Shown one piece after another: positions 42,085 through 52,033 of a stretch of 64,000 nt of DNA. The notes under the pieces were generated by a model that saw only the letters and a program-made list of their open reading frames with translations, had not been told where the DNA came from and did no database searches. Source of the stretch: Sphaerulina vaccinii (Eukaryota; Ascomycota; Dothideomycetes; Mycosphaerellales; Mycosphaerellaceae); the NCBI GenBank assembly GCA_022570795.1, contig JAKUDP010000025.1, positions 1,131,001 through 1,195,000 on the forward strand, in the 5' to 3' direction. Positions within the stretch are counted from its first letter, which is position 1, and each line of letters starts with the position of its first letter. Both the position numbers and the translations under genes were made by a program.

Positions 42085-42784
42085 ATGGCCGACATCGAAC
42101 CCACTCCCGGTCAGCTCAACTGGCGATTGAGTGCCCATCCCATCACACTCTTGACCTTCCTCTCCTTCCGAATATGTATGTCATATGCCTATCCCGTGTT
42201 CAAGAACTATCTACTGACCAGGTTATAGCAAGCCTCCTCGTCTACCTCCTCGGCATGCTGTTCACCGAAAACTTCGTCATGATCTTCATCATCACCATAA
42301 TCCTCCTCGCCATGGACTTCTACTACCTGAAGAACATCGCCGGCCGCCGATTAGTAGGCTTACGTTGGTGGAACGAAGTCAACGGACAATCAGGAGACTC
42401 ACATTGGGTCTTCGAGAGCGCGCCACAGCCTAATGAGCCAGGCGGCAAGATTGTGAATGCTACGGATAAGAGGTTCTTCTGGATAGCATTGTACGCACAG
42501 CCGGCGTTCTGGGTTGCGCTTGGGGCTTTTGCGATCCTTCATCCTGTGTGGTTGACGCTTGTTGGTGAGTTCAGCAAGGATGATCGTGAAGGTGAGAAGG
42601 GAATGAAGCTGACATGTGGACAACAGCTATCGCGTTGGTGCTTACGATCACGAACACGTTGGCGTTCTCGAGGTGTGATAAGTTTAGTCAGGCGAGTGGA
42701 CTTGTGGAAAGAGGCCTGTTTGGAGGGTCGCTTGCGAGGAACGTTGGAGGCGCCATGGTATCACGGTTGTTCAATCGAGGATGA
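42085..42784 (+). CDS. TVP23: Golgi membrane protein TVP23
   Basis: Small Tlg2-vesicle/Golgi membrane protein family of vesicular trafficking. About 194 aa, normal for the family. Four hydrophobic segments: LLTFLSFRISSLLVYLLGML, FVMIFIITIILLAMDFYYLKN, FFWIALYAQPAFWVALG and AIALVLTITNTLAF. Family motifs GRRLVGLRWWNEV and SHWVFES are visible, with the cytosolic tail SRCDKFSQASGLVERGLFGG. Exons 42085-42175, 42229-42564, 42627-42784; introns 42176-42228 (GTATGT...TTATAG) and 42565-42626 (GTGAGT...CAACAG). The uninterrupted frame on the DNA misses both the true start and the true C-terminus. Confidence 0.95.
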
Positions 42785-43092
42785 CCAGACTAAGTACGTA
42801 CGCCCTGGAATACAATTACTCTGTGCCGAGTACTATGACCACTGTGCGAGCTCCTCTAGTGAGCATCTCTTTCTAGGCGCCCATTAAGCACTCTTCTTTT
42901 GCTGGTTCACCATTGCCGTGACAGCCAAGACTTCAGCTTCAGCTTCACTTCCTTCATTTGCCCTTCTACTTCACAACTTGCAACAACCTCGACATACCAA
43001 CAACCTTTCCACTCAAACAACACCTCTACGTCTTTCGAATCAGACACACATCTCCAGGCCGACCATCGCCACCTCTTCGAGAAGCGAGCACC
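42785..43092. other. intergenic
   Basis: About 310 nt. The frame of the next gene is open from 42958, but ATG 43093 in CACCATGG context is preferred; the rest is leader and promoter. Confidence 0.45.
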
Positions 43093-43962
43093 ATGGCTTC
43101 GAACGCAGTATTACCACCAGCCAAGCTCAACGGCACCAATTTCGAGGAGTGGCTGCCACAGCTGCACGAAGCTCTAGATGAAGAGGGTTTGGCATTCTTC
43201 TCTATCGCCGCCACTGGAGACAGACAGTCTATGGGGCATGAAGCAGCGCTGTCCTCATCGGCAACCTCGCTCGAGGCATCACTCGTCATCAGCAGACGCG
43301 TCAGCCCTTATCTGCTGCTTCGGGTGCCTTCAGACGACCGCTTCGACGCCGTCAAACTCCTCGAGCACTTGGAGGCCTTGTGCAAACCATTCCGACTCCT
43401 CGACTTGCCAATTGAGCTACGTCAACAGATCTACACCGAGGCGTACCCACCCTGCGACAAAGGAAGCCTTCTGGCGGTCAATAGTCGATACTACCTGGAG
43501 GTGACGCAACTGCCAGAACTAGCACAAATCTCACGCCAGATCCGCTCTGAATTCCTTGAGCTTTACTTGGGCAGTCGCAAGATGTCACTACACATCGACG
43601 ATGAGTGGATCGGTTTCATATACAAGGGCGAGGACCGAAGCAAACGTTTTGTTGAAACAATACGCCGCTGGGGCCAGCACGTAGCCGCCGGCTTCTCCAG
43701 ATTTCTGCGCAGTGTTGTTGTCTGCATCGACTTTCTGGAAAATGAGCACATCTTCCCCACAACGTACAGCTACCACCTTCAGTTTTCCCGCGCTAATGGT
43801 CTCGAAGTCAGCAGGCTCGGCGAAGATCGGGACGCACATGTCTCACGTACCAGAGCAATCACGGCCCACGTCGAGAAGATCGAAGCAGACAGACAGGTAC
43901 TTGGCTTGCAAGGCGAGTCGATCATCATGGCACTGATTTACGGCAAAGACATCTGGCTCTAG
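43093..43962 (+). CDS. hypothetical protein: Copia-Gag-like N-terminus plus F-box-like motif
   Basis: About 289 aa, single exon. The first 100 residues have the look of a Ty1/Copia-type Gag or UBN2 segment: KLNGTNFEEWLPQLHEALDEEG, then SYLLL-type core at SRRVSPYLLLRVPSDDRFDA and KLLEHLEALCKPF. A fungal F-box-like motif follows directly (RLLDLPIELRQQIYTEAYPP), then a typical 2EXR-family body (LPELAQISRQIRSEFLELYLGS, FLRSVVVCIDF). No protease, integrase or reverse transcriptase frame is adjacent and no LTR is seen, so this would be a fused host gene rather than a live element. The F-box-like part is fairly secure; the Gag resemblance is tentative. Confidence 0.7.
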   Translation: MASNAVLPPAKLNGTNFEEWLPQLHEALDEEGLAFFSIAATGDRQSMGHEAALSSSATSLEASLVISRRVSPYLLLRVPSDDRFDAVKLLEHLEALCKPFRLLDLPIELRQQIYTEAYPPCDKGSLLAVNSRYYLEVTQLPELAQISRQIRSEFLELYLGSRKMSLHIDDEWIGFIYKGEDRSKRFVETIRRWGQHVAAGFSRFLRSVVVCIDFLENEHIFPTTYSYHLQFSRANGLEVSRLGEDRDAHVSRTRAITAHVEKIEADRQVLGLQGESIIMALIYGKDIWL

Positions 43963-44801
43963 CGTACCACCATGCGACAAGGATGCTCGAGAGGACTCCG
44001 AGATGAGGCGATCAGAACTTTGAGGGACTGCAAATGACGGCAAGCCTAAAACGCGGACTCTCTTCATTCACTACCACACGACCAAGGTAAGCAGATCTGA
44101 GCTCGCCTCCTGCCTACAAAAAACTCAGCTAATGGAGAACAGAAAAGCACTGCTCCTCAGTGGGTAGACATGCGGAAACCCACTACTCTCAACCTAACGA
44201 CGACGGTAAGCAGATCTCTTCCCGCCTCCCGCCTAGACAGAGTTCAGCTGACGGAGAACAGGCATGCACTACTCCTTACTGAGGTAAAGACTCGGACACT
44301 CTCCGTGCGCTATCAAAAGACTACAATTTGGTGATCTCATCTCGCCATCGGTTCAAAGTATGTTCCAGCGACCGAGAACAGGCACTCGGGAGGATAGGCG
44401 CCCTGTGTCTTCATTAGGTAGTACGAGATCAGAGGCGAGCAAAGGAAAAGACGATGAACTTCCAAAAGCAAGGCAGACATGGCACAGAGAAGCAAAAGTC
44501 AACACTGTAGACATAGCGCGAGAGACGAGAAAGCCTTTTACAATCATTGTGTTCTTCATTGCAATCTATTCTGCGACTGCTGTGTGATCTGCCATTCTCG
44601 AGCAAGCCCAGTCGGGCGAGACCAATTTCTAGCACTCAAGACCTGACCTTGATACTGGCAGGTCGGTATTTACACAGTCTGCCTGCTCCAATATCCAAGA
44701 AAGCGCCTCTTTTGTATTCGTGTCCAATGCGCTCAAGTCATGCGTGTCGTTTCCTTCGTTGCTTCGTCCTCTCCTTTCGTAGCTCTTGTACCATCAACCA
44801 C
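43963..44801. other. intergenic containing tandem repeats
   Basis: About 840 nt between convergent genes. The left half carries the 119-nt tandem repeat described separately. The right half has short frames (44547-44930) that overlap the helicase 3' end antisense. Confidence 0.5.
44087..44400 (+). repeat. tandem repeat (about 119 nt x 2.6) with intron-shaped core
   Basis: Two similar 56-nt blocks, 44087-44142 and 44206-44261, both begin GTAAGCAGATCT, contain a branch-point-like CAGCTAATG or CAGCTGACG and end GGAGAACAG. The flanks between them are also duplicated (GCACTGCTCCTCAGTGGGTA versus GCACTACTCCTTACTGAGGTA). A more diverged third copy ends GAGAACAG at 44381, keeping the 119-120 nt period. 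Confidence 0.8.
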
Positions 44802-47800
44802 TCAATGACCAGTAGTAGTACCAGCCTTATCATCAGCGAAAGTGCGGTCGAGCACAACCTCACGCGCCACCAAGTTCTTCAGCCAGCCAACGCCGTTAGT
44901 AGGCAAGACCTCATTGTCAAGCGCCGTTAAAGCATTGGTGATGGAGGTGTGGTCGCGATACCGAACGTAGGACGGCACCTCTTTCAGGACCTTGCGCGGG
45001 TATCGCTTGCCGGACGAGCAGGACCCGCCGAGAACCCATCGAACTTCTTGTGCACGAGTCATGGCCACATTGATTCGGCAGTCATCGTCGACGAAGCCAA
45101 TGTCTGTGTCGCGCAGCCATTGTTGAACAGAGCAGTCGATGATGGTGAATGGTGCCTCGGTACCCTGGCTTGAATCGATCGTGATGACCTTTGGGAGTTG
45201 CTTCATCTTTAGACCGAATTCCTTCTGTATGTGCTTGCAAGCTTGCTCCCAGCAGTATCGCTGTGCACGTGTTAGCAGGCGATCAAGTGTGGACCTCGAG
45301 ATGAGTGATACTTACAGCTTCCTTGTACGCGACGATGATTGTGACGTTGGCACTCATGTCCTCGCCGTAGTAGGCCTGCAAGAATGGGAAGACATGGTTA
45401 AAGAATCCCACGATGTGCTCTCGCACCACGGTGGACAAGTTGCGCTTGACGCGGGTCCCGTTGACTTCAATATAGTGAGTGCGAAGGAGGGCGTCTTCTT
45501 CTTGTGCATTGTTGCCTGGGAGACGTGCTGGGTCGTGTCCAAGTACCTTGGCTAGGCACTGCTTGAGACCAGGCTGTGTCTCGCCGAGAAGCCCGTAGGC
45601 GCTCTTGGAGCTTCGCATTCCGGCGGGATAGAAATTCTCAAACGGCCAGTCGGCGATACTCGCGTGCTGTAAATCAAGTTAGCCAAGGTGCCATTCTGCA
45701 CAGCGCGGAGGATTCCTACCATGCGGTGCTGCTCAAGCATCTCGACACACGGATGACCTTCGTCCTTGAGACGTGACAGTAAAGGAATGCTCTTGCGGTC
45801 TGGGAAAGGACTGAATGAGACTTGGCCGCGCGACCCCATATCTGTTGGCTTGAGCTGCTTATCATCTCCCACCATGATCATGCCGATGACCTTGTCGCGG
45901 AAGCCATGACACATGAGAGGGCCCAGTGTGTCGATCTCATTGTCTTTACATGCCTCGTCGACAATGACGATGACACCCTTGCAAGGGATGTCGTGATGGC
46001 CTTGAGCCCAATGGTCTTGAATGTCGCCGCTGTAGACATTGCCGGTCGTGGTCACAAGAAGCCTGTGTCTGGCAACAAAGTGGCCCTTGCATGCTGAATA
46101 CGCTTGGTCGAAGTGGTCCACTGCGTGTGGATTGTTCCACTCGAATTCGCCACGATCGTCCTTCTCGAGAAACTCACGGAATGTCTTCCACATGTCGACC
46201 ATCACTTTTCTCCTACCCGAGTACAGGAAAGCGTTGAACTTTCCTTCCAGTGTCTTGTTCGTGGCGGTAATGAGGACCTGGTTCTGGAGGCTGCAGTCAC
46301 GTCCACTGTCGTACTTTTCGGAGGCTGCACTGATTTGTGCTCGGACCATTGCTAACTCGAACAGGTGTGTCTCTGCTTCTACAGGCTCATCCACCTCTTT
46401 CTGAGGCTCCGACGACTGCGACATCTTCGAAAGATCCTTCAGGCTCTTCTGAGCTGATGAGGGCAGAATGCGCAAGGCCCGCACATCTCCATCCGGGAAG
46501 TTCTTGTGTAACTTCGCAACGAAGTCTGCCACGTTGCTGTTTGCTGGTGCAACAACCAGGACGTGGAATCCAATGAGGAAAAAGAAGGCGGCAATGATCT
46601 GCTGCACAAGCGTCTTGCCGGTACCGGCAGGACCTGTGATCAGTACAATCGACCCCACGGCACTGCGAACGCTCTTGAGGGCAGCAAGCTGCTCAGGATT
46701 CCATTCTCTCCAGCTCATCATCATGTCACAGGCCTCTTGGATCTTGCCTTCGTCAATCTCATTCTCAACACCCTCGGCACAGGCGGTAGCCAGGTCGACT
46801 GTCGGTAATTCTGGTGACTGGTTCAGGATGGTGGGGATCCATGGTCTCACGTCTTCTGCTGAGAGGGAAGTGGCCGTGCTGAGCTGGCTCTTCAGTGTGA
46901 AGTCAGAGACCGATGCCGTGAATTTCATCATGATCGGTGTACGCAAGTCCATATCGTGGATGTCATGGCAGATGGCGCGTAGCGCTTTCGACGGGTGTGA
47001 CACTGTGAACAGAGCATCGAATCCTGGGAGCATAGGCATAGGTGGGCAGAGTCTAGCCGCGCATGCAATACCTGGCAGGTCACCGGGCAGGTCACCGGGC
47101 AGGTCAGTGTCCATCTTGGCGGACATTCCCTCCGGTAGGCGGAATGGGATCTCGACGCCATTTGGACCCTTTAGTGGCGTGTGCGGCTTGAATTTGACAG
47201 CCATAATCACGACTTGGCCAAGCTGGAATGGTGTGACTTCGTGTTCGACCTTCGCCCACTGCTCCAGGCCCAATCTTGCTTCGTTGTGCGAGACTCGAGC
47301 GGTTTCGAACAGCTGCGCCTGAATGTCGGCGATACTGTTGAACGTATTGCCACTCGAGAGAGGCGTCATTGGCCATGGAGCCTTGCTGGCCATGAGCTTC
47401 TGCGGGATGTTCTCGATCGACAGCGGAAATAGCTGGCTATAGTCGGGTTGCGAAAGGGAGGCCAGCTTGTCAGGGCCAATGATGTAAGGTAATAGTTCGG
47501 GCAGACAGGATGCGCCCGTCTTTGGCTCACTTGCCAAGGTCTTGCAAAGGCGCACGCGGATGCCAGACCTAGCAGTTAGAGCACTTGAGAAGAGTGGCAG
47601 TCGTGCAGCAACGAAGTCGGGTTCTCGTGTGGAACTCGGCGCTTGCGATCGAATCAACGTGCGCAGTGTCTCCAAAAGCTTCTTGCCATCTGCACCCATC
47701 TCCGAGCTACGTTGGGTGGCGCGAGTGAGACCCTCGGTAGAGATAGCTTTCGTCGAGGTGAGGGAAGCCCAGGAGACAGGGAGGACAGTGAGCTCGTCTG

Positions 47801-48265
47801 TGGTGCCATTGGAGGTCAAGTGGATGTTCTTGTCAGTTATTCGGATCTTGATGACCACCGCCAAGTTGCCGAGCAAGCTGAACTTGATACGGAGTCGCGG
47901 CGCGGTGAGCTGTGCACATGAGTCAGTATCTCTGTCAAAACTCAGTCAGCCGTGGTACTCACGAGGTCACAGAATGATACAGCGCAAGTGTATTTCTTGT
48001 GCGGAGCATTCTCGGCAAACTCGAGTGGTGGAAACAGCTCGTCGCCGATAACGAGGTGGCACCGCTTGTCCGGGCCTGCAATCTGCGTGAGGTTGTAGAT
48101 GAGCGAGCCAGGCGGCGACTGGTGCAGTGCGACCAATGTGGTCTTGTCGGTGACGGGGCCGCCAGCGACTGCGTCAATTAGATCTTGGTGGTATGCGAAC
48201 GGCGTGGCAAGCTGCGCGCGCGCCTCTTCGATGTAGTCGGTGTTGGTGTCCATGTTGCTGTTCAT
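44802..48265 (-). CDS. UPF1-like superfamily 1 helicase, orphan type
   Basis: ATP-dependent nucleic-acid helicase (AAA_11/AAA_12), about 1,100 aa. Motif I GPAGTGKT (about 527-534), motif II VDEACK (about 750), GDDKQLKPT, EQHRMHASIADWPFENFY formed across a splice, DSSQGTE and INVAMTRAQ are all present. The N-terminal half lacks the Cys/His zinc domain of UPF1 and is unlike DNA2 or SEN1; it includes a small DNA repeat encoding PGDLPGDLPGI. Exons on the - strand: 48265-47963, 47909-45720, 45666-45316, 45260-44802; introns of 53, 53 and 55 nt, all GT-AG and in phase. It resembles the lineage-specific NAM7-like helicases of filamentous fungi; the substrate is unknown. Confidence 0.92.
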
Positions 48266-49963
48266 GGTGGAATGCAGGTGTTGTTGTCGAAATGTTGATG
48301 TTCGAGTGTAAGTTGAGAGAGGCAGAGAATTTTCTTGTAGGTAGCTCTCCCAGCCTCCTCGGAATGACTGGTTTTGAAACACCGCTGTGCACGGGCTTGC
48401 CGACAGCCGACCGGTGAGGGCAAGTGACGAGCGCGTACGTGACGCGGACACAGGACCGTCTTTGTATGCAAAGCAGAATGTTTGTTGTGATGTTGGTCAA
48501 GCGGTGAGGTCTCGAGATGTCGAGTACCGAGAGAAGGGGGGAAGCAGGCGCGGCTTGTTAAATAGAAGGAAGGTACCTATTTTTGCCACATCAAGTGAAG
48601 ATACTGAAGCTTTGCTACCAGAAGTGAGAAGTGAGAGACGGTGAATTAACAGAACCTCACCTCACCTCGGCAAAACGACGCGGAGAGGAGAATGAGCATG
48701 AGCACGCGTTTGATTTACTGACCTCAAGACACATGAGCCTTTTCACCCCATTCACAACGGCCGCCTCGCGGACTCATTCAGGTGTCCTTCACCACGCGCG
48801 ACCATGAGTAGCCCTCCACTCCTCACTTGGAGGCCCTACAGCACAAGCCGCGCCAGAGACTGGATCGTAGCGTCCCGTCATGGAGTCCTCATTGTCTTAT
48901 ATCGCTTCGGGTACAGCGGCTCATCAAGCAGTGCAGCAGTCGACTGGATCGCCACCTGTGACTATTTCAGCTTCTGACCTCGAGAGGGCTAATAGCGCGG
49001 ACACCCAGAATGATCGCGCAGGAGAAATACGTACATGTCGGAGAAGCTTTACACCCAAGACCACTGAGCACTCTCGTGGCTATCGTTTTGGGCTGGCAAG
49101 AGGAGCATCAAGCAGCCAGAGATCAATTCCGAGGCAGACCATTCTACATGATCGCCCTCGCCGTACACTTACAACCTCAACACAGCTCAGCGCGCGCTGG
49201 AATCTGTATATCTCCGTCTCTGCTCCAGTTCAGTCACTCACGTACACCGGTAGCGCGTGTAGGCACGGAGACGCTGCAGCTACCAAGAACGCATCCGAGA
49301 AGTCAGCACCATGGCAAGGTCAAGCTGTCCGCTTCTTTGCAGGCTCATGATACCGAAGAAACGGACAAGCCATTGCGACAGACGCGTCGCATTTGTCAAC
49401 GAAAGCGCTTTCTCGCGAGAAGTGAAGTCGGGCGACGTTGTGCTGTCTGGGCGCAACGCTCGCGATATAATTGGCCAAGAAAACGCTTGGTTCTGCGAAG
49501 GGCGAGATCCAGACCAGGATCTGATAATGCGACGTCATATGCACAGTGTCAACAGGCCTTGGTGCCCAATTGTTGCGCGGTGAGGCGAGCTGTTACTCCT
49601 GCGCTCTTCGAAAAGGTAAGAAGCAAGAGCAACGGAGCCCGACACTGAACAGTTGAGGAGAAAGTCACCCGCAAGAGATTGAGGATCACAGAGCGCGAGC
49701 CAGATTTGGGCGCAGACACAACAGCTCCACCCTGGTTCCTTGTATAGCCAGCCACCAGCAGGTGACTCTGTGCGCTCACAAGCACAAGCACTGCCGGATC
49801 TTGGGCAGCGACTGCTTTTTTCACACTCACCATAACGTCGTCGACTTCCGCTTTTTCTCTCTTCTCGAGCACACAGCAGATTTCCCGCTTGCGAGCGAAC
49901 GACATCGAGGCACAGAGATATTTCAGCACAGCACAGGCTGGATAAGCAAGCACTTACGCAACA
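48266..49963. other. 1.7 kb region with unresolved frames
   Basis: Lies between the divergent helicase (-) and the DUF8035-like gene (+). Overlapping + strand frames at 48880-49350, 49010-49648 and 49311-49583 have partly protein-like stretches (SREVKSGDVVLSGRNARDI in the last) and might be exons of one gene, but I cannot find a phase-consistent splice chain or a known domain. An antisense frame at 49953-49549 also competes. Confidence 0.35.
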
Positions 49964-51712
49964 ATGTCCCGCTACCGTAACGACGACCTGGCATATGGTG
50001 ACATACCGCAGCGATGGGACAGAGAGCGGTTCGAGCGGTTAGGTGGACGTGGAGGTGGTCCACCAAGGCGGTTCGAGGAAGACTACCAGTATACTGAGCG
50101 CGATCGTCCCGGTCGGCGGGATATCGCGGTCATGGATAGGGTCGAGAGTCGTGGTCCAAGAGGTCGCTACGAGGAACGTGATCGCTTCTTTGAAGAGGAA
50201 CGGAGAGCTCCCTCAAGGCCAGCCAGGCGATCGGACAGGGAGCTTTTCGGCGATGTCGATCCGAGGGAGCTTGCTGATATGGCACTGGTGCCGCGACGCA
50301 AGAGTATCAGCAGGGAGGAACTAGACATCAACATTCGTGGCCCACGTCCAGGACTCTTGAGAAGACAAAGTAGCTTGGACACATTCGATCGACGACCAGC
50401 GCGATATGAGCGCGACGAATACCGCATTGCTCCATATACACCAGTTCCTCTGCCTATTCGACGTCGTAGAGACGAGTACGACGATGACCGGCACTATCGG
50501 GAGTACGAGCATTACTACGAGCCAGCAGAAGGATACCGCGAGGTGGAGATTCAGCGAGAGCGCTCTGTACACAGAAGGCGTGCGCCCAAGAGCGAGAAGT
50601 CAGCCAGGAAGAGCGAGAGCAGCTCCAGCAGTAGCAGTAGCAGCGCATCTACTGTGAGCGAAGTCAAGCTTCCAAGCAAAGCCCCGAGCACCAGGAAAGC
50701 GAAGAGCGTCAAGGCACCTACGACTATCTTGAGCGAGTCAAGCTTAGCAAGTCTTCCGCAACCACCACCACCTCCAGCGCCGATACCACTGGAAAGCGTG
50801 CACGAGACTCTAATCCAGGAGAGCATCCATGAGGAGAGGAGGTTCAAGAAGGGCAAAACACGCATGCCGAAGCGCCTCGTCCGGCTTGAGGCCATCATGG
50901 ATCTCGGATATCCTTTCGAGGAGGAAGAGTCCTTCTATGTCTTACAGATTGCGCTTGAAAAGGAGCAAATCGATGAAGTGATCAAGATCAGCGAACAATA
51001 CAAAGACGGAGGTGAGTTTGCTGAAGCATTGCTGAAAGAGCCCCATACTGACACAACCGCAGAGAAGAAGAAGATCTACCGCTTCGAGCAGACCGTCGAA
51101 GAAGGCGTACCTCCACCGCCCATGGGCGAGCACGAGGTACTTGAGCGCACAGAATGGATCAACCCACCAACAGTCATCGACCGCCGTGGCTCCCCAAGTG
51201 CAAAGAGCAGCATCAGTCAAATGCCACGATCGCGGTCTAGACGACCTTCATCACCTGGTACATACGTCTCCAAACACCAAACAATCATCGAAGAGACTCG
51301 CTCACCACCACCAGCACCTCTCGCTCCACCTCCCCCTCCAGGACCAGAATACTACGAAGAACGCAAAACGATCGTGGAAGAACGTGTACCATCCCACCAC
51401 CACCACGCTGGTAGTCTCGTCCTCTCCGAACGTCACCACCAATCCGATCGCGACATTAACCAAGAAATTCGAGCTCTCGAAGCAGAAAGACGTGCCTTGA
51501 GACTAGAGCGCGATGCCGAGCAGAAGCGTGATCTAGCTATGCGACTACGCGATCCTTCTCACGAAGAGTATCAACTTGTTGAGTATCGCGATCGTAGCCG
51601 ACCAAGAGGTGACCTCGTAGTCTATGAGCGCGAGAAGAGCCCGCCGAGAAACGTGATACGTGTCGAAAAAGACCGCAAAGGTAGGATGGCCTTGGTCCGG
51701 TCTTCACATTAA
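49964..51712 (+). CDS. DUF8035-like Arg/Glu-rich protein
   Basis: Fungal protein of unknown function, about 565 aa. The N-terminus is rich in Arg, Asp, Glu and Tyr (ERDRPGRRD); a poly-Ser tract and a Pro-rich segment follow. The one compact module is GKTRMPKRLVRLEAIMDLGY with EEEESFYVLQIALEKEQIDE, matching my memory of DUF8035. Further Pro-rich text, a predicted coiled coil (EIRALEAERRALRLERDAEQ) and the C-terminus KGRMALVRSSH complete it. I infer exons 49964-51011 and 51063-51712: the 51-nt intron 51012-51062 (GTGAGT...CGCAG) is in frame and stop-free, so unspliced DNA reads through it. An extra downstream splice (GTAGGA at 51681 to GTGTAG near 51774) is possible. Confidence 0.8.
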   Translation: MSRYRNDDLAYGDIPQRWDRERFERLGGRGGGPPRRFEEDYQYTERDRPGRRDIAVMDRVESRGPRGRYEERDRFFEEERRAPSRPARRSDRELFGDVDPRELADMALVPRRKSISREELDINIRGPRPGLLRRQSSLDTFDRRPARYERDEYRIAPYTPVPLPIRRRRDEYDDDRHYREYEHYYEPAEGYREVEIQRERSVHRRRAPKSEKSARKSESSSSSSSSSASTVSEVKLPSKAPSTRKAKSVKAPTTILSESSLASLPQPPPPPAPIPLESVHETLIQESIHEERRFKKGKTRMPKRLVRLEAIMDLGYPFEEEESFYVLQIALEKEQIDEVIKISEQYKDGGEFAEALLKEPHTDTTAEKKKIYRFEQTVEEGVPPPPMGEHEVLERTEWINPPTVIDRRGSPSAKSSISQMPRSRSRRPSSPGTYVSKHQTIIEETRSPPPAPLAPPPPPGPEYYEERKTIVEERVPSHHHHAGSLVLSERHHQSDRDINQEIRALEAERRALRLERDAEQKRDLAMRLRDPSHEEYQLVEYRDRSRPRGDLVVYEREKSPPRNVIRVEKDRKGRMALVRSSH

Positions 51713-52033
51713 GTTGGTGAGGCCGTACTACCTGTCCTGATGGAGAAGGAGTTCTTGGCTGACTGTTGTGTAGAACGACGGAACGCTAAACTTCTTGCTG
51801 CTGCTATGGCTACGTTGAGTTGAGCGAGCGGCGTTGCATTATCTTTCCGGAGTCTGAAGAAGAGGAGGAGGGATTATTGATTGGAAAGAGCGTAATACAT
51901 TGTTTTAGGGGTAGCATACTAAACGACTTCACGACGATACGCACTGTTCACGAAGCATTGTTCACGAAGTTCATCACGCAGCTCACGTACCCGTCTCAAT
52001 TCCTAGGTCCTTGCATACGTTGTGCTCCTCCGC
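51713..52033. other. convergent intergenic region
   Basis: About 320 nt between two stops. If the alternative splice of the DUF8035-like gene is used, its last 15 codons (ERRNAKLLAAAMATLS) would fall here. Confidence 0.4.

Noticed and set aside
43093..44400. Intact LTR retrotransposon
   Set aside because: Despite the Gag-like N-terminus and nearby repeats, there is no protease, integrase, reverse transcriptase or paired LTR.
46468..47322. 284-codon + strand frame
   Set aside because: It is antisense to the helicase core, which carries the SF1 motifs and splice-consistent exons; the frame has no domain.
51681..51820. Extra 3' exon for the DUF8035-like gene
   Set aside because: The splice GTAGGA...GTGTAG would give ERRNAKLLAAAMATLS, but the unspliced ending KGRMALVRSSH looks like the family's usual C-terminus; noted as an alternative only.
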